In this document: in pieces, positions 1-9,860 of the stretch
Numbering within the stretch: the stretch's first letter is position 1
Layout of the letters: each line of letters begins with the position of its first letter
Assembly (NCBI GenBank): GCA_947311845.1
Contig: CAMZMU010000071.1
Location: forward strand, 24,932,805 to 24,996,804
Origin: Poa pratensis
Lineage: Eukaryota > Streptophyta > Magnoliopsida > Poales > Poaceae
Direction: 5' to 3'
Length of the DNA stretch: 64,000 nucleotides
Program-made: the position numbers and the translations under genes
Notes under the pieces: generated by a model
Told to the model about the DNA's origin: nothing
Database searches by the model: none
The model's input: only the letters and a program-made list of their open reading frames with translations

Positions 1-2765
1 AAGGGCGTAAGATGTAAAAGGATAACAAGATGCATTGGTTCTGTCGGGCTGTATGTTCCTGGTGGCACTGCAGTCTTACCTTCAACTGCATTGATGCTTG
101 CTGTGGTATGCTCGTGTTTATTCAAATTCTCTTAAGTGAATTGATTGTAGTTATTCATTGTTTTGAATTTCTCATCTAGATATCTCTTCTTAACAGCCTG
201 CACAGATTGCTGGATGCAAAACTGTAGTTCTGGCCACACCCCCTAGTCGTGATGGCAGCATATGTAAGGTATGCTTTGTAGGACATGGAACTGCTGCTGT
301 TTTTGAAGCAATTGTTTCTGTAAGCTCAAATTGAGGAGCATTGGACATTGTTCTTGTTCGTGCAGGAGGTTCTTTACTGTGCCCAAAAAGCTGGTGTTAC
401 ACACATACTGAAAGCCGGGGGAGCTCAGGTAGAACAATATTTTAAAAAATCCTTGCTTTGTTAGTTTAGTTCAGTGTTATTAATGTTCTTCACTGTCAGG
501 CAATCTCAGCTATGGCTTGGGGAACTGCGTCATGCCCAAAGGTGCTCAAAATATCTACTACCTCTGTTCCATAAAAGAAGGCACATAAAATTTGTCAAAA
601 GTCAAAGCATATAAAGTTTGATCACATTTATAGAAAATAATGTAAAAATTATAATACAGATATAATATGAAAATATATTCAATAATGTATTTAATAAGAT
701 TTATTTGACATTGTAGAGGTTGATAGTTTTCTCTAAAATTTGGTCAAACTTTACATAGTTTGACTTTTGAAAAAAATTATATCACTGCTAGCTGTTTAAA
801 TTAGTAGGGTTATTTTTGTGTTCATCATGGAACGTGTATGATGTAGTGCCATACGCTTGTTTAGGGACTATAAATAGGACTTCATCGACTTTAGCATCTT
901 TGTTGCATGTTCATAGAGGTTCATAACCTACTCAAAAGATCATGCCTATATAGTCATGGGCACTCATCACATGCTACGACCGTGTCTCATTGCCAACTTT
1001 TGTTACTGGCATGGCAGGTTGACAAAATATTTGGGCCCGGCAACCAGTATGTCACAGCTGCTAAAATGATTCTTCAGGTTTGTTCTGTTCTTTCTGTGTA
1101 AATCATGACCATCATCTTCCTTTCCGTCATCTTTATTATGTGTATCTGTTTTTGTGATTCTCATTCTTATTTGACCGCAGAACAGCGAAGCAATGGTCTC
1201 TATAGACATGTCTGCCGGCCCTTCAGAAGTTTTGGTTATTGCTGACAAATATGCAAATCCAGTTCATGTTGCTGCTGATCTGCTGTCTCAGGTATCTTCT
1301 TTTCATGTTACTCTGTTTTGTTGTGTTGAAATTTGTATGTTGAATTGACCATTGTCCACCATTTGTAATATCGAACATGAGGATAATAGATACAGTTGGT
1401 TGGTCAATTTTGCAGGCAGAACATGGCCTGGATAGTCAGGTTGTTCTAGTTATTGCGGGAGATGGTGTTGATTTGGGTGCCATAGAAACAGAAGTTAGCA
1501 AGCAATGTTATGCTCTTCCAAGAGGAGAATTCGCTTCCAAAGCACTTGGCCACAGTTTCACCATGTTTGCCAGCGATATGGTTGAGGTAATTTATTCATT
1601 CATGCCATTCCTTGCTAGTTGCCGCCTGATTCATTTATGCAGCTCACCTGCGATGCAAAAACCTATCATTTTGTGACCTTTGTCCTCAGATACTTATAAA
1701 GTAGTGGAGATTTTTGGCTCCCGAGATCCATTGCTCCCTCCGGTTTAAAAAATTCGAAAATCATATTTGTGAGTTTCCAAAAATTCTGAAAAAAAATCCG
1801 GGTCTAGCCAATAGTATATCCCACAAACATGCGAAATATCAACATCAAAAACTTTGTATTCCGAGCTACACAAAAATAACAAAAGTGTGGATCTAACTAT
1901 GTATATTTTCAAATCTCCAAGTTTTTTCAGATTTTGTTATTTTTGTATAGCTCGGATTACAAAGTATTTGAAGTTGATATTTTACACGCTCGTGGGATAT
2001 ACTATTGGTTACACCTGGAAATTTTTTCAGAATTTTTTGAAGCTCACAAATATAATTTTCGAATTTTTTAAAGCGGCGGGAGCACTGGAGCTCGGGAGGC
2101 AAACACACTTTCCGCTTATAAAGGGAGTAATCTATGACTACGAGTTATAAAAGTTTGAAGTTGTTAAATTTCATACATCAATAAAAGTTTGAAGTTGTTA
2201 AACTTCATACATCAAAACCATCTGGTTACTTCCTATAATTCGCAAGGATTATTGACCTCCCCTATTTGTCCCCGTTTTCAGGCAATATCATTCTCAAATA
2301 TGTATGCTCCTGAGCATTTGATCATCAATGTAAAGGACGCTGAGCAATGGGAGGAGCTCATCGAGAATGCAGGTAGGCATGGTTTTCAGAGCTTAGTTCC
2401 AGACAACCCTTTATTTATTGTATATTGATCCATATCCCACTCCTCACATACATTCAATCTGAGTTTCATTGTTTGATACTCCAATTACAGGGTCAGTTTT
2501 CTTGGGGCAATGGACCCCGGAGAGTGTGGGCGACTATGCCAGTGGAACAAACCACGTCCTTCCAACCTACGGTTACGCAAGGATGTACAGTGGTGTGTCA
2601 CTGAACTCTTTCCTGAAATACATCACTGTGCAATCCCTGACTGAAGAAGGGCTGAGAAGGCTGGGCCCTTATGTCGCAAAGATGGCAGAAGTCGAAGGGC
2701 TAGAAGCCCACAAGAGAGCTGTCACCCTTAGGCTGCAAGAAATTGAAGCCACTGTAACTGTCTAG
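1..2765 (+). CDS. HDH: Histidinol dehydrogenase, 3' part (nine exons visible, 5' end outside window)
   Basis: Catalyses the last two steps of histidine synthesis (L-histidinol to L-histidine, NAD+ and zinc dependent); in plants this occurs in the plastid. Exons read by eye, all with GT..AG borders and a continuous frame: 1-105, 197-268, 366-428, 500-541, 1018-1077, 1181-1291, 1416-1586, 2282-2372 and 2491-2765, ending in TAG. Family signatures follow in order: [26 protein letters not shown] (the Gln and His are zinc ligands in E. coli HisD), APEHL (catalytic Glu-His), [13 protein letters not shown] and a C-terminal GLEAH (last zinc-ligand His). No frame break or missing key residue was seen, so it looks functional. 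The transit peptide and N-terminal exons lie upstream of the window. The long introns after exons 4 and 7 hold MITEs. Product assignment is very secure. Confidence 0.96.
559..782. mobile_element. Stowaway-type MITE in intron 4 of histidinol dehydrogenase
   Basis: An AT-rich segment starts at TACTACCTCTGTTCC, a diverged form of the Stowaway end CTCCCTCCGTTCC after a TA. It is palindromic: a left segment with CAAAAGTCAAAGCATATAAA and AGTTTGA is repeated inverted on the right (TTTGGTCAAACTTTACA, AGTTTGACTTTTGA). The right terminal repeat is eroded. A related truncated copy lies at about 14983-15150. Confidence 0.65.
1717..2099. mobile_element. Palindromic foldback MITE in intron 7 of histidinol dehydrogenase
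   Basis: Two arms of about 180 bases are imperfect reverse complements around a centre near 1905. The left arm contains AATAGTATATCCCACAAAC, CTTTGTATTCCGAGCTACAC and AAAAATAACAAAA; the right arm contains the inverse of each. The ends are GCTCCCGAGATCCATTGCTCCC on the left and its near inverse on the right (GGGAGCACTGGAGCTCGGGAG). No coding capacity. Further members of the same family are at about 11945, 18721 and 34435. Confidence 0.75.
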
Positions 2766-2860
2766 TTGTTGTCATGGTCTATCATACCTTTCAATTTGAT
2801 GCTTGGGAACTATAAATTTCTGTTATTTTCTTCTTTCTTATTTGGAGAAAAATGTGTAAT

Positions 2861-3123
2861 TGTTGCATAGGGTAGTGATCGTTAATGTCGATCAGTTGAA
2901 TGAATAAACTTGTGAGCTTAGTTTGTCATCATAGGAGCAGTTCTGTCATTGTACTCCCTTTTGAGGTAGATTATGTTTCTGGGTACAAGGAGAATTTTTA
3001 GTTGTTGCATAGAATAATGATCGTTATGTCGATCCATTGAATGAATAAACTTGTGAGCTTAGTCTGTCATCATAGGAGCAGTTCTGTTATTATGCTCCTT
3101 TCGGGGGAAATTATGTTTCTCAG
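2861..3123. repeat. Tandem duplication (period about 142 bp) downstream of histidinol dehydrogenase
   Basis: The segment starting TGTTGCATAG at 2861 is repeated from 3003. Both copies contain GAATGAATAAACTTGTGAGC, GTCATCATAGGAGCAGTTCT and a TTATGTTTCT end. Copy 1 begins about 100 bases after the stop codon, so the duplication probably lies in the 3' untranslated region and polyadenylation zone (AATAAA occurs inside the repeated GAATGAATAAAC). Confidence 0.9.
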
Positions 3124-3532
3124 TGTAATATTTCCATCTTGTTTAGCAGCGGCAAATGGCCAGCGCGCAGCCTCCTTCAGGAGGTCTTCTTTCCCACATC
3201 ATTTTTTGTATGGTTTTCAATATTCTCACAGATGGTTTTGTAAGAGATAGTCAGGGGATCTATTATTGGGGTAGTGCCCGATACCAACATCATTGATCAT
3301 GACATCGAAGTGAAAAAAACGAAATTATTGCTCTGTACATTCGTTGGATGATAGCCCACTTCCTATTCCGCCCCCTCGTGGGATTGGGTCGTTTTGCGTC
3401 CCTCGATCCAGGGCAAGTCGATCGGGATTCTGGTCCTAGCTTCCTCATATATAGGGTTACCCCTGTCCAATCACGATTCCTCCTTGGTTTAGTATCCGAA
3501 TCAAATTCCTGTTCCTTGCCCTGCAAATGCAC

Positions 3533-3538
3533 TATATA
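3533..3538 (+). promoter_or_regulatory. Candidate TATA box of the tyrosyl-tRNA synthetase-like exon
   Basis: TATATA within GCACTATATAGCCCGC lies about 200 bases before the ATG at 3731 and is followed by a C-rich leader, as expected for a plant transcription start near 3565. This is position-based inference only. Confidence 0.35.
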
Positions 3539-3730
3539 GCCCGCACCCCTAACCCGTCTTCGTCAAAGCTCCGAGACTTGTTAGCCGCCGCTGCCCTCTA
3601 AACTCGTCTTCCGTTGATTCTCACCATTCTGCCGGTTACAACCAGCTTTCACCTGCAGAATAACAGCAGCAGATTGTCGTGTACTTGCTGTTGTAGTAGT
3701 GGACTGCGTTTGCAGCCCAGTTTTATTCCC

Positions 3731-3840
3731 ATGGAACTGGAAGAGGCGACGAACTGCACCGCAGGGAATGCTGTCCGGATGAGTTTGGATGAGAGGTCTG
3801 CACTAATTAGCAGCATAGGCTTGGAGAGCATTCACGAGGA
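3731..3840 (+). pseudogene. Orphan first exon resembling the N-terminus of tyrosyl-tRNA synthetase
   Basis: The reading frame from ATG 3731 contains MSLDERSALISSIGLESIHE and ends at a good splice donor (GA|GTAAGT at 3841). In phase, the next residue would be Asp or Glu, which matches the family pattern 'ERF..(L/V)RS(I/V)GEECIQEDEL' near the start of cytosolic plant TyrRS. An in-frame upstream ATG at 3614 would add 39 residues. I could not find the following exons (for example the one with the nucleotide-binding HIAQG-type motif) in the 900 bases up to the F-box gene or beyond, so this appears to be a 5' gene fragment. The match is short, so identity is only moderately secure; it could also be a chance resemblance. 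Confidence 0.42.
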
Positions 3841-3841
3841 G

Positions 3842-4736
3842 TAAGTGACAAACTAAGCAGGGCTTTCTGTCCTGCGAAAGTTGCAGAAGGTAACTTTCTC
3901 TCAAATCATATCATCATCTATCCTCCCCCAAATATACTTAGGTGATCTTTCAAAATAGTGTTTTTCTTTCCCACATAATGTTGATTAGTTTTGTTTAATT
4001 GAATGGTTTCATTGGTTGTGTGGAGAACTGGAGATGAGTCCCAAGATATTGTTGGAGTTTTCAAGAAGATATGTGTCACCCTCTATCTATATTGTAGCGA
4101 TTTAATAGATCTTTATTGGATTCCGAATCTAAGGATATTATTTCCTATGTATTCTTTTTGGATCAAAAGAATTTATGCTGGCCAAATTCTTATGGATTGG
4201 AATCGATCGTATGCCTTAAATCTATAAAGAATATGAATTCCACTACGTGTTTTCTTACACTAATTTGCATAGCGTCAAGACGTTTTTGCACTAGTCTTCC
4301 TGTCAAACTCCTATATGTCCCGTACTTATGCGTTTCTCGTTCTCACAATCTAAGAAGGCCCTTCGTGTGATACAAATTTCATCTTTTATTTTACTGAATG
4401 TCCTTCCACATGTGTGTTTATCGCGTGGCATAGTATAGATAGAGATGTCCACAAAGCATACTAAATCGAATTGATCCTTGTGATAGTATGTGCTGACAAG
4501 CACATGTGAGTTTAACATCGCCAAAACATCAAGGTTAGATTCAATATAACAATTATTGTTTTGTTTGATCTGCGTTTGAAAAAACTGCATTGGCGCAAGC
4601 TTACAACATTTTATCATAGTGTACCTCGCGATTTTGGCATATCTTGCCGAAACGGTGGCAGTGAGCGACTCAGATCTTGCCACGCGCTCGATCGGATGGC
4701 TCAGAACGCATTCGTCGAGAGGTGCCCTGAGAGGCT
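3842..4736. other. Intergenic, no gene recognised
   Basis: AT-rich sequence with only short frames. The part around 4130-4230 (TTTTGGATCAAAAGAATTT, CTTATGGATTGGAATC) resembles decayed Tourist-type MITE sequence, but no terminal repeats could be set. A 152-codon frame on the minus strand at 4303-4761 has no recognisable domain. Confidence 0.4.
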
Positions 4737-6115
4737 TCAGTTTCTCATACCAATTGAACAATGGGATACAACTGTCGAACCACTACTACAGAAAATTATC
4801 TGTGTTGAGGACAAGACCCCATCCCTAAGTTTCTTTGCTATTGACTCTTGCTCATCTCTGTCTGTTGGAAAGATGCCCCCTACCGGAGGAGATATTGTGA
4901 CCACTGCCTCACAGCGCTCGCATGGCACTTGACCATCTGTAGGAACAGACTTCAAGTCTGGAGCTCGATCCATCAGGTTTCTTACAAATAACAAGTGTTG
5001 CTCCAGTTGGGGCCTAAAACCAGCAAACTGGAGCTCTTTCAATTGCCACTTGTTACAGCTCCTGAACCCAGGCATCTTCCAGGAAGGTTTAACTTTTTTG
5101 GCACCATAATGTCTTATTCTTTCTTTGTTGCCCTCCCGGCATGGATGAAAGAACATCTCGACGTCAAACATCTCAACAGATGGAGCAGCTTCTAGGAGAT
5201 TTGTAGAACAGTAGAGGCACATTTCCTTGAGCGATGGTACATAACCAAAACACAAGGGAGACTCGTGATACACCCAGTGCTTCCAAAGGAGCCGCTCTAG
5301 TTTCGGAAGGCAGAGCACCTCGGCTCTTCTCACTGCAGGAAAGTAGACGTCTAGAACTCTGAGATTCGAATCTGGCGCATTGATCTTCCATACAGAACCA
5401 TACCCGGTGTCACAGTGGTCCAGACTAAGGTGCAGCAGTTGTTTGCAGAAGTCAAACAGGAGGTGGTTCATGTCCCGTTCAGGAAGGCGAACATTATGCA
5501 GATGGAGCCTTGTGAGACAACGAAAAAAACTAGGATAGAAACTGAAAAATCCAACCACCTCCCGACCTTGCTGTACCGTAACGTCATTTTTGGCATCCTT
5601 GAGCTCCTTCTCGTTTAAGATTGCAAGTTCCAATTCTTTTATGATCTCGCTGTCAATGGCGTTTCTAACTAGCAGGCCAATGTGATGAGAGTAGTAGCCC
5701 ATGGGATAGAGCTTAAGGCATAGCTTAGTGATGATGCGTTTCCCGCGGGGCTGAGCCAAGAAGCTGCTAGTAGCTCTTGTTAGAGCCGCCATTGCTTGGT
5801 CAATCTGGCGTGTAGCCCGGAGCATGGGGCACTAAGGAAGTCCATGACATGAAGTTTGAGCTCTGGAAGTAACCAGGGCAGGTTTCTCCACCGCGTCGAC
5901 AACACACTAGTCCTTGCTGCCGTGGCAAGGTCGACTGTCCCCAAGATAGAGATTAAGATTTCATCGGTCAGCACGCTGAGACTATCTTCTTCACCTACAC
6001 TATGGCCGTGCACATTATTAGACTCCGCGGATAATAACCTCCGACCCTGCCTCCGAGTCCATGATGCCATGAGCGCTAGTCTTTTTTTATTTTCGTTCGT
6101 CTCTGTTTTAATCAC
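4737..6115 (-). pseudogene. F-box/LRR (FBD-like) protein gene with one frameshift
   Basis: The gene encodes a substrate-receptor type F-box protein of the large grass F-box/LRR family (SCF ubiquitin ligase adaptors). The N-terminal frame (ATG 6115, or more likely 6070) carries the F-box: DSLSVLTDEILISILG, then RTSVLSTRWRNLPWLLPEL. Near 5825, in a run of four C, the frame changes; the second frame (to 4737) continues with QIDQAMAALTRATSSFLAQP, leucine-rich repeats and a C-terminal region with FVRNLMDRAPDLKSV and PTDRDEQESIAKKLRDGV, as in FBD-type family members. Together about 460 residues, the usual family length. The break is one base in a homopolymer with no plausible intron there, so this is either a recent pseudogene or a base-call error. 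The gene points towards the TyrRS-like fragment. Confidence 0.8.
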
Positions 6116-6230
6116 AGAGAGGAGAAGCAGCTAAACCGCTCTATCGTCTCTGTTTTATTCACAGAGAGGAGAAACAGCTAAAGCGCTCGATCGTCTCTGT
6201 GTTTTTTTTTTTGAGATAGGAGAAGCCGGA
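6097..6230. repeat. Tandem 47-bp repeat, about 2.5 copies, at the 5' end of the F-box gene
   Basis: The unit starting CGTCTCTGTTTTAATCACAG and ending AGCAGCTAAACCGCTC is repeated from 6145 with few changes, and a third, decayed copy starts near 6192. Each unit holds the short inverted repeat TCTCTGT...ACAGAGA. It covers the first bases of the F-box open frame and its upstream region, so it may move the true start codon to 6070. Confidence 0.85.
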
Positions 6231-6654
6231 GGAGACAATAACAATGCTCTAGACAGGTCCGACCAGAACCAGAAGTAGAGAATCTCCAACTTGTCTGAGC
6301 CGAAATCGATTCGCACAAAATATGTGTGTATTTAGGTAAGATCGAGTGATAAATCCACATCCAAGTGTTACTAAAGTGTGTTTTCCTTCCCGGATTTCTT
6401 CTCCCAGAATAAATGTTTGTTCCGCTCCTAGTTACCTTCGAGATGTATATTTTGAGGTCAGCGGGGCTCCGGCAGTGCCTGCTGGACGGCGGCTCAGCAT
6501 AACCCTAGACAGTATAAGGTTAACTAAATATGAAACTAGGTGGACAACTTCTATGCCAAGCTCACAAGATACACATTGCAAGGTAGCAACAAGTAGAGAT
6601 AAGAGATAAGTGGAAGGTGGAGAAGATGATGTATTCACGAAGTTCATTCGTTTT

Positions 6655-6768
6655 GAGGAGAAATACATTTGTGTTGGAGAGGTGTGGTGACACAAAGTCC
6701 ATCAACGTCACAAAATACATCTGCGTTGGAGAGATGTGGCGACACAAAATCCATCAATGTCACAAAGT
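6655..6768. repeat. Tandem duplication of about 51 bp
   Basis: Two copies of AAATACAT(T/C)TG(T/C)GTTGGAGAG(G/A)TGTGG(T/C)GACACAAA followed by TCCATCAA(C/T)GTCACAAA. Short frames on both strands repeat because of it. No function seen. Confidence 0.85.
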
Positions 6769-7487
6769 TTTACCTTGTTCTCCTCATCCCCTCCCACGAA
6801 GTGAGGTGTCATGATTCCACTAAGAGGACACTTGAAGGCAATGACCGAACCTTTACAAACACTTGAAGTTAAATCGAAATCGATTATGGACAAATAGCTC
6901 TTAAAAAGGAAAACGGTGGAGCATGTCCAACGAACATGGCTCATTGAAGTACGCTACCCCCAGCCCCAGCCTAGCACTAACGGTAATACAGAGAGATGAA
7001 ATGGGCCAGGACATGCCAACGGCCGAAAGCACCTGGGCTGGCACGGGCAGTGCAAACATGTTTCAAATCACGGATCGTGAACGAGTTTCAATGCGTGGGA
7101 CATCAAGCTACGTGTTGCTCGGCCTCCAATTGGAGTTTTTGCCCACCCACCTCAATTTTTTAATAGCTAGAACCAAAATTTGGACAAGAAGAGCCAAGGA
7201 ATCTCTAGTAAAGAATTGGCAAAAAAAAATTTGATAAGCATAAAATGGCATGAAAACATACCCTTCATGAGCAAAGTGTGTTAGTGTGACCAGATTTTTT
7301 CTTGACCCCGAAAATATCGCTTCGTTTACGCTGTCCTGGGCCCATTTGCAGGGACAACGGCTAGAGGATTCGGAGCCACAAAAGCTATTGGCGAATACCT
7401 CCTCACGCTCATCTACCGAAAGCTGCCCCCACTGTTGAACGCCCCCAGAACACTCCGCGCACCAGCCGCCGCCGCCGCTGCGTAGAG
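6769..7487. other. Intergenic and presumed promoter of the Mpv17/PMP22 gene
   Basis: No gene recognised. The last 100 bases before ATG 7488 become GC-rich with CCGCCGCCGCC, as usual for a cereal 5' leader. No clear TATA box could be assigned. Confidence 0.4.
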
Positions 7488-8867
7488 ATGAAAGCGATTG
7501 GAAGCGGCGGCGAGTGGTGGTGGAACATCCCGTCTCTTCGCCGCAAGAACGACTCTCGCCGCCGCGGCCGCCGCAACCAAGACGCTCGGGGCCGCCGCCG
7601 CGGGCCGCCGCGGGAGCCGCTCTCGTCGTCGTCGGATTCCGTCAGCCAAAGCGGTGGCTGGCCCCTCGACTTCCCATTCAAGCAGGCCGTGACCGCCGCC
7701 TGTCTCACCCTGACCGGCGACACAATTGCGCAGGTTCACCGCCGCATCGCCGACCGCCGAAGCCGCGGCCCCGAGCCCGACACCAAGGTCACTCCTCTGT
7801 TCCACATGTCATTTCCTTTAAAGTTGGTAACCGAAATGGAATTCCTATGATCTGAAGAAAATTGGAGTACTGTGATTGTTCTAACAACTGAAACCTGAAG
7901 CAGTGGCTGGGTTGCTGCCACACTTCCGATGTAGACCAAACTGTTAGGTACAAAATCTGCAGTTTGCCTAGGAGTAAGCATAATCCTGCACCACCGTGCC
8001 ACACTTAGCTAAATCAAAATGCACTGCCATTTTGTGATATTGGATGCTTTGACACGTGTAAACTTTACACTTTATGTTGTAAATTCTGACGCCTGCTGAG
8101 GTCTCTTCCTTACAGGCTATCATACCAGACCTATTGCTGAACCATGATCTCTTTCGTGCGCTTCGTATAGCTTCTTATGGATTCCTTCTCTATGGGCCAG
8201 GCTCATATGCATGGTATCAGTTCCTCGATAAGTCTATGCCCAAACAAACATTGGCAACTCTGTCCACTAAGGTGCAGTTTGCAATTTGCATCCTCCCATG
8301 TAACCTAATGCGTTAGACTGTTCTTTCCACAATAATAAATTGTCTCTGTTTATGCTTTTGTCATTCCAGGTCGTACTGAACCAGATTGTTCTTGGTCCTT
8401 GTGTTATTGCTGTAATTTTTGCTTGGAACAACTTATGGTTAGGGAAATTGTCAGAATTGCCATCTAAATATCAGAATGATGCCCTTCCCACTCTTCTCAA
8501 TGGTAATTATGCTTGAACGTATTCTTAATGTTGTACTTGAACAAAAATAGCTGATGTTATGGTATGTTCACTTTATTGTCATATTGCAGGGTTTAAATTT
8601 TGGATTCCCGTATCAATTGTTAACTTTGGGTACGGTCCCTTATCTTCTAGCTTTACTTTTAATACTTAGCTCAGCATTCTCTAATATTAGTCTAGATTGT
8701 GTTTTGTTTCTAGTTTAGTTAGTACTTTACTTTTCATATAAGTGCCTGGTCCTTTACTAATTTTCTATATGTATACCAGGATGATTCCTTTGTCTGCTCG
8801 TGTTGCCTTCATGTCCTCTTGTTCCATTTTTTGGAACTTTTATTTGTCGACCACGATGAACAAATGA
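7488..8867 (+). CDS. Mpv17/PMP22-family membrane protein (five exons, 238 aa)
   Basis: Exons 7488-7787, 8116-8271, 8370-8502, 8590-8629 and 8780-8867 (TGA) join in one frame with GT..AG borders. The N-terminal ~60 residues are Arg/Ser-rich and may be an organelle-targeting extension. The family core follows: PFKQAVTAACLTLTGDTIAQ, HDLFRALRIASYGFLLYGPG and WYQFLDK, then a VVLNQIVLGP helix, and the C-terminal signature FKFWIPVSIVNF..IPL..RVAFMS..SIFWNFYLS. Four hydrophobic segments fit the four membrane helices of the family, whose members sit in peroxisomal, inner mitochondrial or plastid membranes and are thought to affect membrane permeability; the exact role is not known. ATG 7488 was chosen because it is the first in frame and leads directly into the conserved region. 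The last exon and 3' flank are duplicated just downstream. No lesion was seen. Confidence 0.93.
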
Positions 8868-9440
8868 ATTTCTAGTTCTCATCTTCAGGTTAGTTTTGCT
8901 GCAACTCAGATTCTCCAGTGATACTTCTCTTGTCTAGGCATAGGTACATTAACTTGTGATAAACTTGGATGATTATAGCTGTAACTTAAGAAGTTATGCA
9001 GTTTCGTCTTAAAAGAAAATCTGCATCTGTTACCATGAACTAAACTTCAGTTGGAACCAGACACATAGCATTCCACACATTGTTGCTTTCCGTATGTCGC
9101 AGTTTGACATACTGTTGATAGACTATGTGCCAGCCTCATTGCCATGTTATCTGTTTCCAGAGAAATTTTGTGTTGCCCTCATGTCCTCTTTTTCCATATT
9201 TTTTGGAAATTTAAATTGCCGGCATCAATGATAGTTGTTGCTGCAACTCAGAATCTCTGGTATTTGTGTTCTCTTGTCTCGGTATCGGTATATTTTTAGT
9301 TTTGATTAAGTCAGATGATTTTGGCTGTAACAAAAGAAATCATGCATTGTCGAACTGCATTTGTTGCCATCAACTGAACTTCTGTTGGGTGCCAGACATA
9401 GCGTTTCATACATTGTTGGCTTCTTTTTGTGAAACTTTCT
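8801..9440 (+). repeat. Direct duplication (offset 370 bp) of the last Mpv17/PMP22 exon end plus 3' flank
   Basis: Copy 1 starts TGTTGCCTTCATGTCCTCTT at 8801 inside the last coding exon. Copy 2 starts TGTTGCCCTCATGTCCTCTT at 9171. Similarity continues through TTTTTGGAA, TTGCTGCAACTCAGA, a GTTTTGAT or CTTGGATGATTATAGCTGTAAC stretch and GAACTTC.GTTGG..CCAGACATAGC, fading near 9090 and 9440. In copy 2 the coding part is decayed, so it is a non-coding echo of the terminal exon. Confidence 0.88.
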
Positions 9441-9615
9441 GCCAAATAATCTTCTATACTGTTAAAGGGGAGCTGGCGGTGGTTCATCCGCACACACGAG
9501 CTTATTGCCTCGACATAAGACATTCATAAAATAGAAAACCAAGTTAAACAATGCCTCCATATTAAGCTAGTTTGACAGAATGTGTGGTCGGCAATGTGCC
9601 AGCCTGTTTGTCTGC

Positions 9616-9860
9616 TCCTTTTTATTGTTTAGAATCATTCAAATGTAACAGGGAAGGACCTGAAATAGCATGTTTCGGCAAGCACAACAGTTATATGTGG
9701 CTCCAATAACAAATGTTCCTTTTATTGTTTAGAATCATTCAACTCTAACAGGGATTTGACTAGCCTGTTTCGGCAAGCACAACAGTTATATGTGGCTCCA
9801 TAACAAAAGATCTGCTCGTCTTATTGTTTAGATTCATCCAACTGCAGCAGAGGGGAATCT
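9616..9860. repeat. Tandem repeat of about 101 bp, 2.4 copies
   Basis: Copies start with TTTTATTGTTTAGAATCATTC near 9618 and 9720, and a shorter third copy (TTATTGTTTAGATTCATCC) near 9820. The first two share TGTTTCGGCAAGCACAACAG and TTATATGTGGCTCCA. Non-coding. Confidence 0.88.

Noticed and set aside
4303..4761. 152-codon minus-strand frame next to the F-box gene
   Set aside because: No domain, overlaps the F-box stop, and composition looks random.
6061..9860. Possible CRISPR-like arrays from the short repeats
   Set aside because: These are simple head-to-tail tandem duplications without unique spacers, in a plant genome.
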